Assembly: GCF_008033445.1 (NCBI RefSeq)
Contig: NZ_VNKO01000010.1
Location: 33,968 to 97,967 of the forward strand
DNA length: 64,000 nt
Direction of reading: 5' to 3'
From: Vulcaniibacterium gelatinicum
Lineage (GTDB): Bacteria > Pseudomonadota > Gammaproteobacteria > Xanthomonadales > Xanthomonadaceae
The notes beneath the pieces were generated by a model that saw nothing but the letters and a program-made list of their open reading frames with translations, ran no database searches and was not told the DNA's origin. The translations under genes were made by a program, and so were the position numbers. Below are positions 35,256 to 44,359 of the stretch, in pieces. Numbering within the stretch: the first letter of the stretch is position 1; each line of letters starts with the position of its first letter.

Positions 35256-36287
35256 TCAGCCGCCCGGGTTGAACGCGATCGTGCGCCGGGTGGTGACCGG
35301 CTCGGACACCGGCTGGAAGCGCCAGCGACGCACGGCGGCCAGCGCGGCACGGTCGAACACGCGCGGCGGATCGGCGTTGATCACCCGCGCGTCGGTCACC
35401 GTGCCGTCCACACCGACGGTGAACTCGACCTGCACCTGGCCGCTGCGGCCGGCGCGCAGCGCCTCGGGTGGATAGGTCGGCGCGGGCGTGCTGATCGGGC
35501 GTAAGGTGGTCGCGCCCGCCGTGCGCGGCGCCGATGCGGCCGCCGGCTGCGGCGCGGCCGGCTGCGGTTGCGCCGGCTGCGGCTGTGCCGGTTGTGGCTG
35601 CGCGGCGGTGCGCTGCTCGGCCTCGCGTTGCGCGGCGGCACGCTGCTCGGCCTCGCGTTGCGCGGCCTGCTGCGCGGCGAGCTGGCGCGCGGCCTCTTCC
35701 TGCGCCTGCCGCTGCTGTTCCTGGCGCTGGCGTTCGAGTTCGGCCTGGCGGCGCTGCTCCTCCTCGGTGCGCTGCTCCTCCTGCTGCGCGCGCTGGGCCA
35801 GCGCCTGCTCCTGCTGGGCGATGGTCTGCTGCAGCCGCGGCAGCGCCGGCGCCTTCGGATCGGCCTTCTGCATCAGCGCGTACAGGCGCTTGGCTTCGGC
35901 GATGTCCTCGCGCGCGATGCTCTGCTCGGCGGCGATCAGCGCGTACGGCATCAGGTCGGTGAGCGCGCTGGCCACCGCCGGGTCGTTCGGCGCCTTGTCG
36001 CGCAGGGCCAGGTAGTACTCCATCGCGTTGTTGCCGGCCGGCGCGTACAGGCGCTGCTCCCGCAGCGCGGCGCTGGCGGCCTCGCGCAACTGCTCGGGGC
36101 TCATCGCCGCGACGCTGTCGGACACCGCCGGTTGCGGCGCGGCGGCCTGGCCCGTGGCCGGGCCCGCAGCCTGGTCGGGCGCGGCTTCTTCTTTCTTGCA
36201 CGCGCCGAGCGCGACCGCCAGCGCGAGGGTGAGTATCAGCGGCAGCCGCGGCAGGCGCGCGGACAGCTGTGGCGATGTGTGTGACAT
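35256..36287 (-). CDS. TonB-domain lipoprotein with Q/E-rich coiled coil
   Basis: A 343-residue protein. It opens with a lipoprotein signal (LILTLALAVALGACKK, lipobox LGAC near residue 30). A helical region follows, then about 80 residues rich in Gln, Glu, Arg and Ala (coiled coil) and QPxPA repeats. The C-terminal 80 residues form a TonB domain (TYPPEALRAGRSGQVQVEFTV, AALAAVRRWRFQPVSEP). It has no TonB-type uncleaved N-terminal anchor, so it is unlikely to work with ExbBD directly. It may bridge membranes or act in the envelope. ATG 36287 was chosen; ATG 36299 is also possible. Confidence 0.8.
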   Translation of the reverse strand: MSHTSPQLSARLPRLPLILTLALAVALGACKKEEAAPDQAAGPATGQAAAPQPAVSDSVAAMSPEQLREAASAALREQRLYAPAGNNAMEYYLALRDKAPNDPAVASALTDLMPYALIAAEQSIAREDIAEAKRLYALMQKADPKAPALPRLQQTIAQQEQALAQRAQQEEQRTEEEQRRQAELERQRQEQQRQAQEEAARQLAAQQAAQREAEQRAAAQREAEQRTAAQPQPAQPQPAQPQPAAPQPAAASAPRTAGATTLRPISTPAPTYPPEALRAGRSGQVQVEFTVGVDGTVTDARVINADPPRVFDRAALAAVRRWRFQPVSEPVTTRRTIAFNPGG

Positions 36288-36396
36288 GTGGAACCCCATA
36301 TCCCCTGTGGTGTGCGGCTTCGCCGCACGTCCATCTAGCTCGCGCCAGTGGGCGCCGTTTGTCAACTCCCGCGGTCGGATGAACCCGCTGCCGGCG

Positions 36397-37740
36397 TTAC
36401 TTGCCGATGCAGAAGGTGCCGAAAATGTGACCGAGTAGCTCATCCGGCGCGATCCGGCCGGTGATCTCGCCGAGCGCGTCGTGGGCCTGGCGCAGGGCCT
36501 CGGCGGCGAGTTCGGGCGCCTCCCGCGCCAGCTCGGCGCGGGCCTGGGCCAAGGCCTCGGCGGCCCGGCGCAGGGCCTCGACCTGGCGCGCGCGGGCGGT
36601 GAACGCGCCTTCGGCCCCCTCGCCCGCCTCGCCCAGGGCCAGGGCGCGCAGGCGTGCGTGCAGGGCCGGCAGCCCGGCCCCGGTCCGGGCCGAGACCCAC
36701 ACCGCCTCGGCCGTCTCCGGCGGCGGCGCGCCGGGCAGCAGGTCGGCCTTGTTGTGGATCCACAGCCGCCGCGGCACCGCCGCGACCGCCTCGGCCACCG
36801 CGGCCCGCCCCGCTTCAGGCGCGCAGGCATCGAGCACCACCAGCGCCAGGTCGGCGCGGGCCAGCTCGGCCCGGGCCCGGCGCATGCCCTCCTGCTCGAT
36901 CGGATCCCCGCCGGCGCGCAGGCCGGCGGTGTCCACCAGGGTCAGCTCCAGGCCGTCCAGGTGCACGGTCTCGCGCAGCAGGTCGCGGGTGGTGCCGGCG
37001 ATGTCGGTGACGATCGCGCGCTCGCTGCCGGCCAGGGCGTTGAGCAGTGAACTCTTGCCGGCGTTGGGCGGGCCGACGATCACTGCATGCACCCCGTCGC
37101 GCAGCTTCTGCCCGCGCTCGGCCTCGGCCAGCAGCGTCGCCAGCGCGCCCTGGGCCGCGTCCAGCCGCTGCCGCAGCTGCGCTCCGCCGAGCGTGTCCAG
37201 CGGCTCGTCGGCGAAATCAATGGCCGCCTCCACGTGCACCCGCGCCGTCAGCAGCGCCGCCGCCAGCGCCTCCACCCGTTGCGAGAACACCCCGTCCAGG
37301 GCGCGCCGCGCCGCGCGCGCCGCGCGCGCGTCGCCGGCCGCGATCAGGTCCGCCACCGCCTCGGCCTGGGTCAGGTCGAGCCGGCCGTTGAGGAACGCGC
37401 GCTCGCTGAACTCGCCCGGCCGCGCAGGCCGCGCGCCGAGCGCGCAGCAGCGCGCCACCAGTTCGCGCAGCACCACCGGGCTGCCGTGCGCCTGCAACTC
37501 GACCACGTCCTCGCCGGTGTAGCTGGCCGGCGCGGCAAACCACAGCACGATGCCGTCATCGAGCACCGCCCCGTCGGCATCGAGGAAGCGCGCGTGGTGC
37601 GCATGCCGCGGCCGCAGCCGGCGCCCGCCGCACACCGCCGCGCCGATCGCCCGCGCCTGCGGCCCCGACAGGCGCACGATCCCGACCCCGCCCGCGCCGG
37701 GCGGGGTGGCGATGGCGACGATGGTGTCGGTCTCGTGCAT
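36397..37740 (-). CDS. mnmE: tRNA modification GTPase MnmE
   Basis: A 447-residue GTPase. It opens [23 protein letters not shown], has the G1 loop [16 protein letters not shown] near residue 226, the G2-G3 region [13 protein letters not shown] and LVDTAGLR, the HNKADLL base-recognition motif, and ends in the diagnostic CIGK, whose cysteine is needed for the reaction. With MnmG it installs the cmnm5 group on U34 of several tRNAs. It lies downstream of yidC in the rpmH-rnpA-yidC-mnmE cluster and is separated from it by 43 bp. Confidence 0.97.
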   Translation of the reverse strand: MHETDTIVAIATPPGAGGVGIVRLSGPQARAIGAAVCGGRRLRPRHAHHARFLDADGAVLDDGIVLWFAAPASYTGEDVVELQAHGSPVVLRELVARCCALGARPARPGEFSERAFLNGRLDLTQAEAVADLIAAGDARAARAARRALDGVFSQRVEALAAALLTARVHVEAAIDFADEPLDTLGGAQLRQRLDAAQGALATLLAEAERGQKLRDGVHAVIVGPPNAGKSSLLNALAGSERAIVTDIAGTTRDLLRETVHLDGLELTLVDTAGLRAGGDPIEQEGMRRARAELARADLALVVLDACAPEAGRAAVAEAVAAVPRRLWIHNKADLLPGAPPPETAEAVWVSARTGAGLPALHARLRALALGEAGEGAEGAFTARARQVEALRRAAEALAQARAELAREAPELAAEALRQAHDALGEITGRIAPDELLGHIFGTFCIGK

Positions 37741-37783
37741 GGCGGGCCTGCCTTCCGTCCCCGCCCGGCGCCGCCGCGGCGCG

Positions 37784-39451
37784 TTACGGCTTCGCCGCCG
37801 GCTCGCTGTAGCGCCGGGTCATCCACCACTGCTGCAGCAGGCCGAGCGCGCCGTTGGTCACCCAGTACAGCACCAGGCCGGCCGGGAAGAAGATCATCAG
37901 CGCGCCGAACACCACCGGCATCAGCTGCATCATCTTCTTCTGCATCGGGTCCATGCCCGGCGCCGGCGTCAGCTTCTGCGTGACCCACATGATCGCCACG
38001 TTCAGCACCGGCAGCACGAAGTACGGGTCGCGCGCGGTGAGGTCGTTGATCCAGCCCGGGATCCACGCCGCGTGGCGCAGCTCGACCGATTCCAGCAGCA
38101 CCCAGTACAGCGCCAGGAACACCGGGATCTGCAGCAGGATCGGCAGGCACCCGCCGACCGGGTTGATCTTCTCCTTCTTGTACAGCTCCAGCATCGCCAT
38201 CTGGAACTTCTGCCGGTCGTCGCCGTAGCGCTCCTTGAGCTGCTCGATGCGCGGCTGGAAGCGGCGCATCTTGGCCATGGACTTGTACTGCGCCGCCGAC
38301 AGCGGATACAGGGCGAGCTTGATCAGCACCACCAGCAGCACGATCGCCCAGCCCCAGTTGCCGGTCAGGCGCTCGAGCAGCGCCAGCAGCCAGTGCAGCG
38401 GCTTGGCCAGGAAGGTGAAGACGCCGTAGTCCAGCGACAGCCCGAGTCCCGGCGCGACCTGGTCCATCGGCCCGGCGAGCTTGGGCCCGACCCACAGCCG
38501 CGCCTGGCTGGTGACGGTCTGCCCGGGCGCGACGTCGAAGCGCGGCCCGCGCGCCTCGATCCCGTGCACCCGGCCCTGCACCGTCAGCGCGTACAGTGCC
38601 GGCTGATCCGGCTGCGGCACCCACGCGGCCAGGAAATGGTGCTGCACCAGCGCCACCCAGCCGCCGGTCACGGTCTTGTCCAGCGGGCCGTCGTCGAGGA
38701 AGTCCTCGTAGCGGCGCTTCTCGTACTTGTCCTCGGGGCTGTACCAGGCCGCGCCGCTGAGGCTGTAGGCCTCGGGATTGGTCAGCCCGCTCTTGGCCGC
38801 CGGCGGATCGCGCAGCAGCTGGCGGTAGACGTAACCCGACCAGGGCGCGGTCCCGGTGTTGCGGACCTCGTCGCGCACGCCGATCGCATAGCCGCCGCGC
38901 GGAATCGTGTACACCCGGCGGATGTGCACGCCGTTGCCCTGCCACACGAACGGCACCTCGACCGCCGTCGCGCCCGGCGCGAGCGTCACCTCGCGCACGC
39001 CGCCCTCGGGCACGAAGCCGGTATGTCCCGGGCTCGGCCCGGCGCTCGCGGTCCAGCCGCTGCGGGCGACGAAGTAATGCTCCGGCCGCGCATCCAGCAG
39101 CTGCACCGGCGGGCTGCCGCGCTCGGTGGTCCGGGCGTAGTCCAGCAGCTCGGCGCTGGTGATGCTGCCGCCGTCCAGGCGCAGGCGCAGCACGTCGGTG
39201 GTGACGGTGACGCTGTGCGCCGGGGCGGCCGCCGCCGGCGCGGGCACAGCGCCCGGCGCCGCTGGCACCACTTGCGCCCCCGGGGCGGCCGGCACACCGG
39301 CGCCGGAACCGGCGGGCACCGCCTCGGCCTGGGCCTGCGCCGTCCCCGGCACCGCGGCCGGCGGCGCAGCCTGCTCTTTGCTCCATTCCAGCCACAGCAG
39401 GGTCGCCACCATCAGCCAGGCGAAGATCAGGAAGGCGCGGATCTGGTTCAT
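37784..39451 (-). CDS. yidC: Membrane protein insertase YidC
   Basis: A 555-residue insertase of the Gram-negative type. An N-terminal helix ([17 protein letters not shown]) is followed by a low-complexity Ala/Pro/Val linker, a large periplasmic domain (about residues 80-340), and the conserved five-helix core ([77 protein letters not shown]). It inserts proteins into the inner membrane with or without SecYEG. It starts 37 bp after rnpA; no yidD gene fits between them. Confidence 0.97.
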   Translation of the reverse strand: MNQIRAFLIFAWLMVATLLWLEWSKEQAAPPAAVPGTAQAQAEAVPAGSGAGVPAAPGAQVVPAAPGAVPAPAAAAPAHSVTVTTDVLRLRLDGGSITSAELLDYARTTERGSPPVQLLDARPEHYFVARSGWTASAGPSPGHTGFVPEGGVREVTLAPGATAVEVPFVWQGNGVHIRRVYTIPRGGYAIGVRDEVRNTGTAPWSGYVYRQLLRDPPAAKSGLTNPEAYSLSGAAWYSPEDKYEKRRYEDFLDDGPLDKTVTGGWVALVQHHFLAAWVPQPDQPALYALTVQGRVHGIEARGPRFDVAPGQTVTSQARLWVGPKLAGPMDQVAPGLGLSLDYGVFTFLAKPLHWLLALLERLTGNWGWAIVLLVVLIKLALYPLSAAQYKSMAKMRRFQPRIEQLKERYGDDRQKFQMAMLELYKKEKINPVGGCLPILLQIPVFLALYWVLLESVELRHAAWIPGWINDLTARDPYFVLPVLNVAIMWVTQKLTPAPGMDPMQKKMMQLMPVVFGALMIFFPAGLVLYWVTNGALGLLQQWWMTRRYSEPAAKP

Positions 39452-39488
39452 CGGGCAGGCAGGCTCGGCGCGCGCGGTCCGCGCGGCA

Positions 39489-39893
39489 TCAGAGGGAAGG
39501 GGAAGATGGCGACTCGGGGAGGCCGGGCATTGTGCCGGCGGGGGGCGGCGCCGGCAACGCGCCGGCCCGCTGCAGCACGGCCGCGAGCGCGGCGCGCAGC
39601 GCCGCGGCCGGCACCTGGCCCGCGGCCGCGCGCGCGACGATCACGTAATCGCCGCCGGCCAGCCGCGGGCGCAGGCGGCGGAATTCCTCGCGCAGCGCGC
39701 GCTTGAGCCGGTTGCGCACCACCGCGCGCGGATCCACCTTGCGCGAGACCGCAAGGCCCAAGCGCGCGGGCGTGTCCGCGGCCAGCCAGTGCAGCGCGAG
39801 CAGTCGGTCGGAGCAACGGCGACCGCGCTCGAACACGCGGTCGAACTCGGCGCGCGCGCGCACCCGCGCGCTGCGCGGGAAGCGGGCGTCCAT
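39489..39893 (-). CDS. rnpA: Ribonuclease P protein component
   Basis: A 134-residue basic protein. The start RFPRSARVRARAEFDRVFERGRR and the central RLGLAVSRKVDPRAVVRNRLKRALREEFR are the RnpA signature (RNR motif). With the RNA subunit it matures tRNA 5' ends. The C-terminal 30 residues are a Pro/Ala tail without family match. It lies 40 bp downstream of rpmH on the same strand, the near-universal arrangement. Confidence 0.95.
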   Translation of the reverse strand: MDARFPRSARVRARAEFDRVFERGRRCSDRLLALHWLAADTPARLGLAVSRKVDPRAVVRNRLKRALREEFRRLRPRLAGGDYVIVARAAAGQVPAAALRAALAAVLQRAGALPAPPPAGTMPGLPESPSSPSL

Positions 39894-39933
39894 GACGGGA
39901 AGCGCGGCGTCGGCGCGGGGCGGCCGACGCGGG

Positions 39934-40074
39934 TCAGACGGCGAGGCGACGGCGGCCCTTGGCGCGGCGGCGCGCGAGGACCTTGCGGCCGTCGGCGGTC
40001 TTCATCCGGGCACGGAAGCCGTGGTCGCGCTTGCGCTTGAGGTTGCTGGGCTGGTAGGTGCGCTTGGTGGCCAT
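39934..40074 (-). CDS. rpmH: 50S ribosomal protein L34
   Basis: A 46-residue highly basic protein, [20 protein letters not shown] followed by [20 protein letters not shown] and a short RRRLAV end, which is textbook bL34. It is the first gene of the leftward cluster and is divergent from dnaA across 200 bp. Confidence 0.98.
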   Translation of the reverse strand: MATKRTYQPSNLKRKRDHGFRARMKTADGRKVLARRRAKGRRRLAV

Positions 40075-40209
40075 GTCAGGCTCGTGCGTCGAAGCGGCGA
40101 AAGTAAGACCGGAAAGTGTAGCCGGCCGGCCGCGGGCGGGTCAACGCCGCGTTCAGGCGCGCCGCGTTGGCCCCGGCCCCGGGCCGGTGGTAGGCTGCGC
40201 CGCTCCCTC

Positions 40210-40218
40210 TTATCCACA
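40210..40218 (+). promoter_or_regulatory. Consensus DnaA box upstream of dnaA
   Basis: TTATCCACA, the perfect consensus, lies 57 bp before the dnaA start codon in the rpmH-dnaA gap. It is the only perfect consensus box I found in this gap and probably serves dnaA autoregulation and/or origin function. Confidence 0.75.
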
Positions 40219-40274
40219 GCGTGCACGATGCCTCGCCATCGTGCCGCTGCCGTTTCGACGAGACCGCAAGCCCC

Positions 40275-41606
40275 ATGGATGCCTGGCCGCGCTGCCTGGA
40301 ACGCCTCGAAGCCGAATTCCCCGCCGAGGATGTGCACACCTGGCTCAAGCCGCTGCAGGCCGACCGCCGCGAACACGGGATCGTGCTCTACGCCCCGAAC
40401 GCGTTCGTGATGGAGGCGGTGCGCGCGCGCTACCTGGCCCGGATCCGCGAGCTGCTCGCCCACTACGCCGGCAGCGCCGAGGTCAGCCTCGAGATCGGCT
40501 CGCTGCGCCGGGCCGAGCCGGCCGGCGCGCCGCTGCCGTCGGCATCGGCCGCCCCGGCGCGCGCGCCGCTCGCCGAGCCGTTCCACGGCAACCTCGATGC
40601 GCACTACACCTTCGACAACTTCGTCGAGGGCCGCAGCAACCAGCTCGGCCGCGCCGCGGCCTGGCAGGCGGCGCTCAAGCCCGGCGACCGCGCCCACAAC
40701 CCGCTGCTGCTGTACGGCGGCACCGGCCTGGGCAAGACCCACCTGATGTTCGCCGCCGGCAACGAGATGCGCCGGCAGAACCCGGCGATGCGCGTGCTGT
40801 ACCTGCGTTCGGAACAGTTCTTCAGCGCGATGATGAAGGCGCTGCAGGACAAGGCCATGGACGCGTTCAAGCGCCAGTTCCAGCAGGTGGACGCGCTGCT
40901 GATCGACGACATCCAGTTCTTCGCCGGCAAGGACCGCACCCAGGAGGAGTTCTTCCACACCTTCAACGCGCTGTTCGACGGCCGCCAGCAGATCATCCTG
41001 ACCTGCGACCGCTACCCGCGCGAGGTGGAAGGGCTGGAGCCGCGGCTGAAGTCGCGCCTGGCCTGGGGGCTGAGCGTGGCGATCGAGCCGCCCGACTTCG
41101 AGACCCGGGCCCAGATCGTGCTGAGCAAGGCACGCGAGCGCGGCGCGGCGATCCCGGAGGACGTGGCGTTCCTGATCGCCAAGAAGATGCGCAGCAACGT
41201 GCGCGACCTGGAGGGCGCGCTCAACACCCTGGCCGCGCGCGCCAACTTCACCGGCCGGCCGATCACGGTCGAATTCGCCCAGGAAACCCTGCGCGATCTG
41301 CTGCGCGCGCAGCAGCAGGCGATCGGCATCGCCAACATCCAGAAGACCGTGGCAGACTACTACGGCTTGCAGCTCAAGGACTTGTTGTCGAAACGGCGGA
41401 CGCGCTCGCTGGCCCGCCCGCGCCAGATGGCGATGGCGTTGGCGAAGGAGCTCACCGAGCACAGCCTGCCGGAGATCGGCGATGCCTTCGCCGGCCGCGA
41501 CCACACGACCGTGCTGCACGCGTGCCGGCAGATCCGGGGGTTGCTGGAAACCGACGGCAAGCTGCGCGAGGACTGGGACAAGCTGATCCGCAAGCTCAGC
41601 GAGTGA
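40275..41606 (+). CDS. dnaA: Chromosomal replication initiator DnaA
   Basis: A 443-residue initiator. Domain I spans residues 1-75 ([26 protein letters not shown]). A short, variable Ala/Pro linker follows. The AAA+ domain has Walker [15 protein letters not shown] (about residue 150), Walker [16 protein letters not shown], sensor and arginine-finger regions ([13 protein letters not shown]). The DNA-binding domain ends with the signature [15 protein letters not shown]. It opens the origin by binding the boxes that flank this gene. The ATG at 40275 is chosen over a frame extension to 40221 because domain I normally begins here. Confidence 0.97.
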   Translation: MDAWPRCLERLEAEFPAEDVHTWLKPLQADRREHGIVLYAPNAFVMEAVRARYLARIRELLAHYAGSAEVSLEIGSLRRAEPAGAPLPSASAAPARAPLAEPFHGNLDAHYTFDNFVEGRSNQLGRAAAWQAALKPGDRAHNPLLLYGGTGLGKTHLMFAAGNEMRRQNPAMRVLYLRSEQFFSAMMKALQDKAMDAFKRQFQQVDALLIDDIQFFAGKDRTQEEFFHTFNALFDGRQQIILTCDRYPREVEGLEPRLKSRLAWGLSVAIEPPDFETRAQIVLSKARERGAAIPEDVAFLIAKKMRSNVRDLEGALNTLAARANFTGRPITVEFAQETLRDLLRAQQQAIGIANIQKTVADYYGLQLKDLLSKRRTRSLARPRQMAMALAKELTEHSLPEIGDAFAGRDHTTVLHACRQIRGLLETDGKLREDWDKLIRKLSE

Positions 41607-41876
41607 GCGCGGGGCGGCATCCACAGGCCTCGGCGCGCAGGCGGGGCACAAGCTGTGGACAACCGGGGGGCAGGAACCAGGCCGCGGAATTGTCCACAGG
41701 TTGCCCACGCCCCGCGGTGCGGCTTGTCCACGGCCTGACGGCGTGCGGAAAGCCGAAGCGGATCAGGCACTTGCCTGGCTTGTCCCCGGGTTTCCGCCGC
41801 TCCAGCACCACCAGCTTTTGAAGTTTTCCTCCGCTACACGCTGGTCCGACAACACATTCGAGGGCACGGGGTCCGC
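41607..41876. other. oriC: Probable replication origin (oriC), dnaA-dnaN gap
   Basis: This 270-bp gap holds a cluster of DnaA-box-like 9-mers: GCATCCACA (41617-41625), TGTGGACAA reversed (41654-41662), TTGTCCACA (41690-41698), TTGTCCACG (41724-41732) and TTGTCCCCG (41780-41788). The more A/T-rich stretch at about 41810-41835 could be the unwinding region. Location between dnaA and dnaN and the divergent rpmH cluster support an origin. The exact boundaries cannot be set from sequence. Confidence 0.8.
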
Positions 41877-42977
41877 ATGCGCTTTTCCCTGCAACGCGAA
41901 GTCTTCCTCAAGCCGTTGGCGCAGGTCGTCAACGTGGTCGAACGGCGGCAGACCCTGCCGGTGCTGGCCAACCTGCTGGTCCAGGTCCAGGGCGGGCAGC
42001 TGTCGCTGACCGGCACCGACCTCGAAGTGGAGATGGTCGCGCGCCAGGCGGTGGACGAGGCCCAGGACGGCGAAACCACGATCCCGGCGCGCAAGCTGTT
42101 CGAGATCGTGCGTGCCCTGCCCGACGGCAGCCGGGTCACGGTCAGCCAGAGCGGCGACAAGGTGACCGTGCAGGCCGGGCGCAGCCGTTTCACCCTGGCC
42201 ACGCTGCCGGCTCACGATTTCCCTTCCGTGGACGAGGTCGAGGCCACCGAACGGGTGCAGGTGCCGGAGGCGGCGCTGAAGGAACTGATCGAGCGCACCG
42301 CGTTCGCGATGGCGCAGCAGGACGTGCGCTACTACCTCAACGGCCTGCTGTTCGACCTGCGTGAGCAGGCGCTGCGCTGCGTGGCCACCGACGGCCACCG
42401 GCTGGCCCTGTGCGAATCCGGCCTGGACGGCGGGCGCGGCACCAAGCGCCAGATCATCGTCCCGCGCAAGGGCGTGCAGGAACTGCAGCGCCTGCTCGAG
42501 GGCGGCGACCGGATCTTGGAGCTCGAGGTCGGGCGCAGCCACATCCGGGTCAAGCGCGACGATGTCACCTTCACCTCGAAGTTGATCGACGGCCGCTTCC
42601 CGGACTACGAAGCGGTGATCCCGATCGGCGCCGAGCGCGAGGTGCGGATCGGGCGCGAGACGCTGCGCGCCGCGCTGCAGCGCGCGGCGATCCTGTCCAA
42701 CGAGAAGTACCGCGGCGTGCGGATCGAGGTCTCCCCGGGCCAGTTGCGGATCAGCGCCCACAATCCCGAACAGGAAGAGGCGCAGGAGGAAGTCGAGGCC
42801 GAGACCCGCGTGGACGGCCTGGCGATCGGCTTCAACGTCAACTACCTGCTCGACGCGCTCACCGCCCTGCGCGAGGAGCAGGTGGTCCTGCAGTTGCGCG
42901 ACGCCAATTCCTCGGCGCTGGTGCGCGAGGCGAGCAGCGAGCGTTGCCGGCATGTAGTGATGCCGCTGCGGCTCTGA
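41877..42977 (+). CDS. dnaN: DNA polymerase III beta sliding clamp
   Basis: A 366-residue clamp with the usual three repeated folds. Recognisable blocks are MRFSLQREVFLKPLAQV, RRQTLPVLANLLVQV, LTGTDLEVEMVARQAV, CVATDGHRLALCE (about residue 165), SKLIDGRFPDYEAVIP, ILSNEKYRGVRI and the C-terminal HVVMPLRL. It tethers polymerase III to DNA. It is separated from dnaA by the origin and from recF by a terminator and a parS site, so recF is not simply coupled to it. Confidence 0.97.
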   Translation: MRFSLQREVFLKPLAQVVNVVERRQTLPVLANLLVQVQGGQLSLTGTDLEVEMVARQAVDEAQDGETTIPARKLFEIVRALPDGSRVTVSQSGDKVTVQAGRSRFTLATLPAHDFPSVDEVEATERVQVPEAALKELIERTAFAMAQQDVRYYLNGLLFDLREQALRCVATDGHRLALCESGLDGGRGTKRQIIVPRKGVQELQRLLEGGDRILELEVGRSHIRVKRDDVTFTSKLIDGRFPDYEAVIPIGAEREVRIGRETLRAALQRAAILSNEKYRGVRIEVSPGQLRISAHNPEQEEAQEEVEAETRVDGLAIGFNVNYLLDALTALREEQVVLQLRDANSSALVREASSERCRHVVMPLRL

Positions 42978-42993
42978 GCGGGCCCGCCGTGAG

Positions 42994-43007
42994 GTTCCAC
43001 GTGGAAC
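42994..43007. promoter_or_regulatory. parS-like site 1 (dnaN-recF gap)
   Basis: GTTCCACGTGGAAC, a perfect 14-bp palindrome with the CACGTG core of the ParB-binding parS consensus (TGTTNCACGTGNAACA). It is 17 bp after the dnaN stop, close to the origin as expected for a chromosome-partition centromere. Confidence 0.85.
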
Positions 43008-43036
43008 GCCCGGGTTTCCCCCGGGCGTTCTGTTTT
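43004..43036 (+). terminator. Terminator of dnaN overlapping a parS site
   Basis: Arms GAACGCCCGGG (43004-43014) and CCCGGGCGTTC (43020-43030) form an 11-bp stem with a 5-nt loop, followed by TGTTTT. The first four bases of the stem are also the last four of parS-like site 1, so ParB binding and termination share DNA. Confidence 0.85.
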
Positions 43037-43252
43037 GCAGCCCAGCGGTTCCTGCCCAGACAGGGAAGGCCTGCCCCGCGCCGGGCGGCAGGCGGGACAG
43101 GGCGGGCCGCGCTCCGGGGCGACCATTCATTGCGCGAAAAGTGCAGGATTGGTACCGATCGGCGCGCCAATGGCAGGGATCATGCCGGCAACCCCTCCTC
43201 TCGGACAGGATCCCGGTTCCGCTCCCCGGCGATTCGTGGCTAAATCCCGCCC

Positions 43253-44359
43253 ATGCACGTCACCCGCCTCGACCTTCACCACCTGCGCCGGTTCGAGGCG
43301 GCCAGCCTGGCGCCGCACCCGGGCTTGAACCTGATCACCGGCGACAATGGCACGGGCAAGACCAGCCTGCTCGAGGCCCTGCATCTGCTGGCTTACGGGC
43401 GCAGCTTCCGGGGGCGGGTTCGGGACGGGTTGATCCGGGCCGGGAGCCCGGCGCTGGAGCTCTATGTCGAATGGCAGGACGGGGCCGCGCAGACTGCGCC
43501 GAGCTTGCCCCCGCGGACGCACCGCGCCGGTCTGCGCCATGCCGGCGGCAGTTGGACTGCGCGCCTCGACGGCCGGGACGTGGGCCACCTGGGCGAACTC
43601 TGCGCCGCCTTGGCGGTGGTCACCTTCGAACCCGGCAGCCACGCCCTGGTCAACGGCGGCAGCGAACCACGCCGCCGCCTGCTCGATTGGGGGTTGTTCC
43701 ACGTGGAACCGGACTTCCTGGGCCTGTGGCGGCGTTGCGCGCGGGCCCTGAAGCAGCGCAACCAGTTGCTGAAAGGGCGGGCGGAGCCGGCCGAGCTGGA
43801 GGCGTGGGAACATGAACTGGCCACGACTGGGGAGGCCCTGACCCGGGCCCGAGAGCGCTACCTGGAGCAGCTGGCCCCGCATCTGGCGCAGATGGCGGCG
43901 CTCCTGCTGCCGGCCGGGGGCGAGGCCCGGCTCGAGTTCCAGCCCGGCTGGCGCCGCGAGGAGCTGCCGCTGGCCGACGCGCTCCTGCTGGCGCGCGAGC
44001 GCGACCTGGCCCTGGGCCACACCAGTGTCGGCCCGCACCGGGCCGACTGGCAGATCCGCTACACCGGCCTGCCTGGCCGTGAAGGCCTGTCCCGCGGCCA
44101 GGCCAAGCTCACCGCCCTGTCGCTGCTGCTGGCGCAGGCCGAATGCCACGCCGGCCTGCGCGGCGACTGGCCGGTGATCCTGCTCGACGACCTCGCCTCC
44201 GAGCTCGACCGCCGCCACCAGGCGGGCGTGCTGGCGTGGCTCATCGCCAGCGGCGCCCAGGTGATCGTGACCGGCACCGAGCCCCCCCCCGGCTGGGCCG
44301 CCCTGGGCACCCCCACGGCCAGGTTCCACGTGGAACAGGGGCGGGTGGTCGCCGGCTGA
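43253..44359 (+). CDS. recF: DNA replication and repair protein RecF
   Basis: A 368-residue SMC-like ATPase. It opens MHVTRLDLHHLRRFEAASL with Walker A LITGDNGTGKTSLLEAL (residues about 28-44), YGRSFRG, the signature region GREGLSRGQAKLTALSLLLAQ and Walker B PVILLDDLASELD. It loads RecA at gaps with RecO and RecR. Two parS-like palindromes lie inside the coding sequence, at 43696-43709 (reading LFHVEP) and 44323-44336 (RFHVEQ). A run of nine C near 44282-44290 lies close to the end. A 275-bp gap with terminator and parS separates it from dnaN. Confidence 0.95.
   Translation: MHVTRLDLHHLRRFEAASLAPHPGLNLITGDNGTGKTSLLEALHLLAYGRSFRGRVRDGLIRAGSPALELYVEWQDGAAQTAPSLPPRTHRAGLRHAGGSWTARLDGRDVGHLGELCAALAVVTFEPGSHALVNGGSEPRRRLLDWGLFHVEPDFLGLWRRCARALKQRNQLLKGRAEPAELEAWEHELATTGEALTRARERYLEQLAPHLAQMAALLLPAGGEARLEFQPGWRREELPLADALLLARERDLALGHTSVGPHRADWQIRYTGLPGREGLSRGQAKLTALSLLLAQAECHAGLRGDWPVILLDDLASELDRRHQAGVLAWLIASGAQVIVTGTEPPPGWAALGTPTARFHVEQGRVVAG
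43696..43709. promoter_or_regulatory. parS-like site 2, inside recF
   Basis: A second perfect copy of GTTCCACGTGGAAC, preceded by T as in the full consensus, within the recF coding sequence (encoding FHVE). Confidence 0.85.
44323..44336. promoter_or_regulatory. parS-like site 3, near the end of recF
   Basis: A third perfect copy of GTTCCACGTGGAAC, followed by A as in the full consensus, 23 bp before the last base of recF (also encoding FHVE). Confidence 0.85.

Noticed and set aside
44281..44290. Run of nine C in recF as a frameshift
   Set aside because: The reading frame continues normally to a proper RecF end, so it is a homopolymer within an intact gene.
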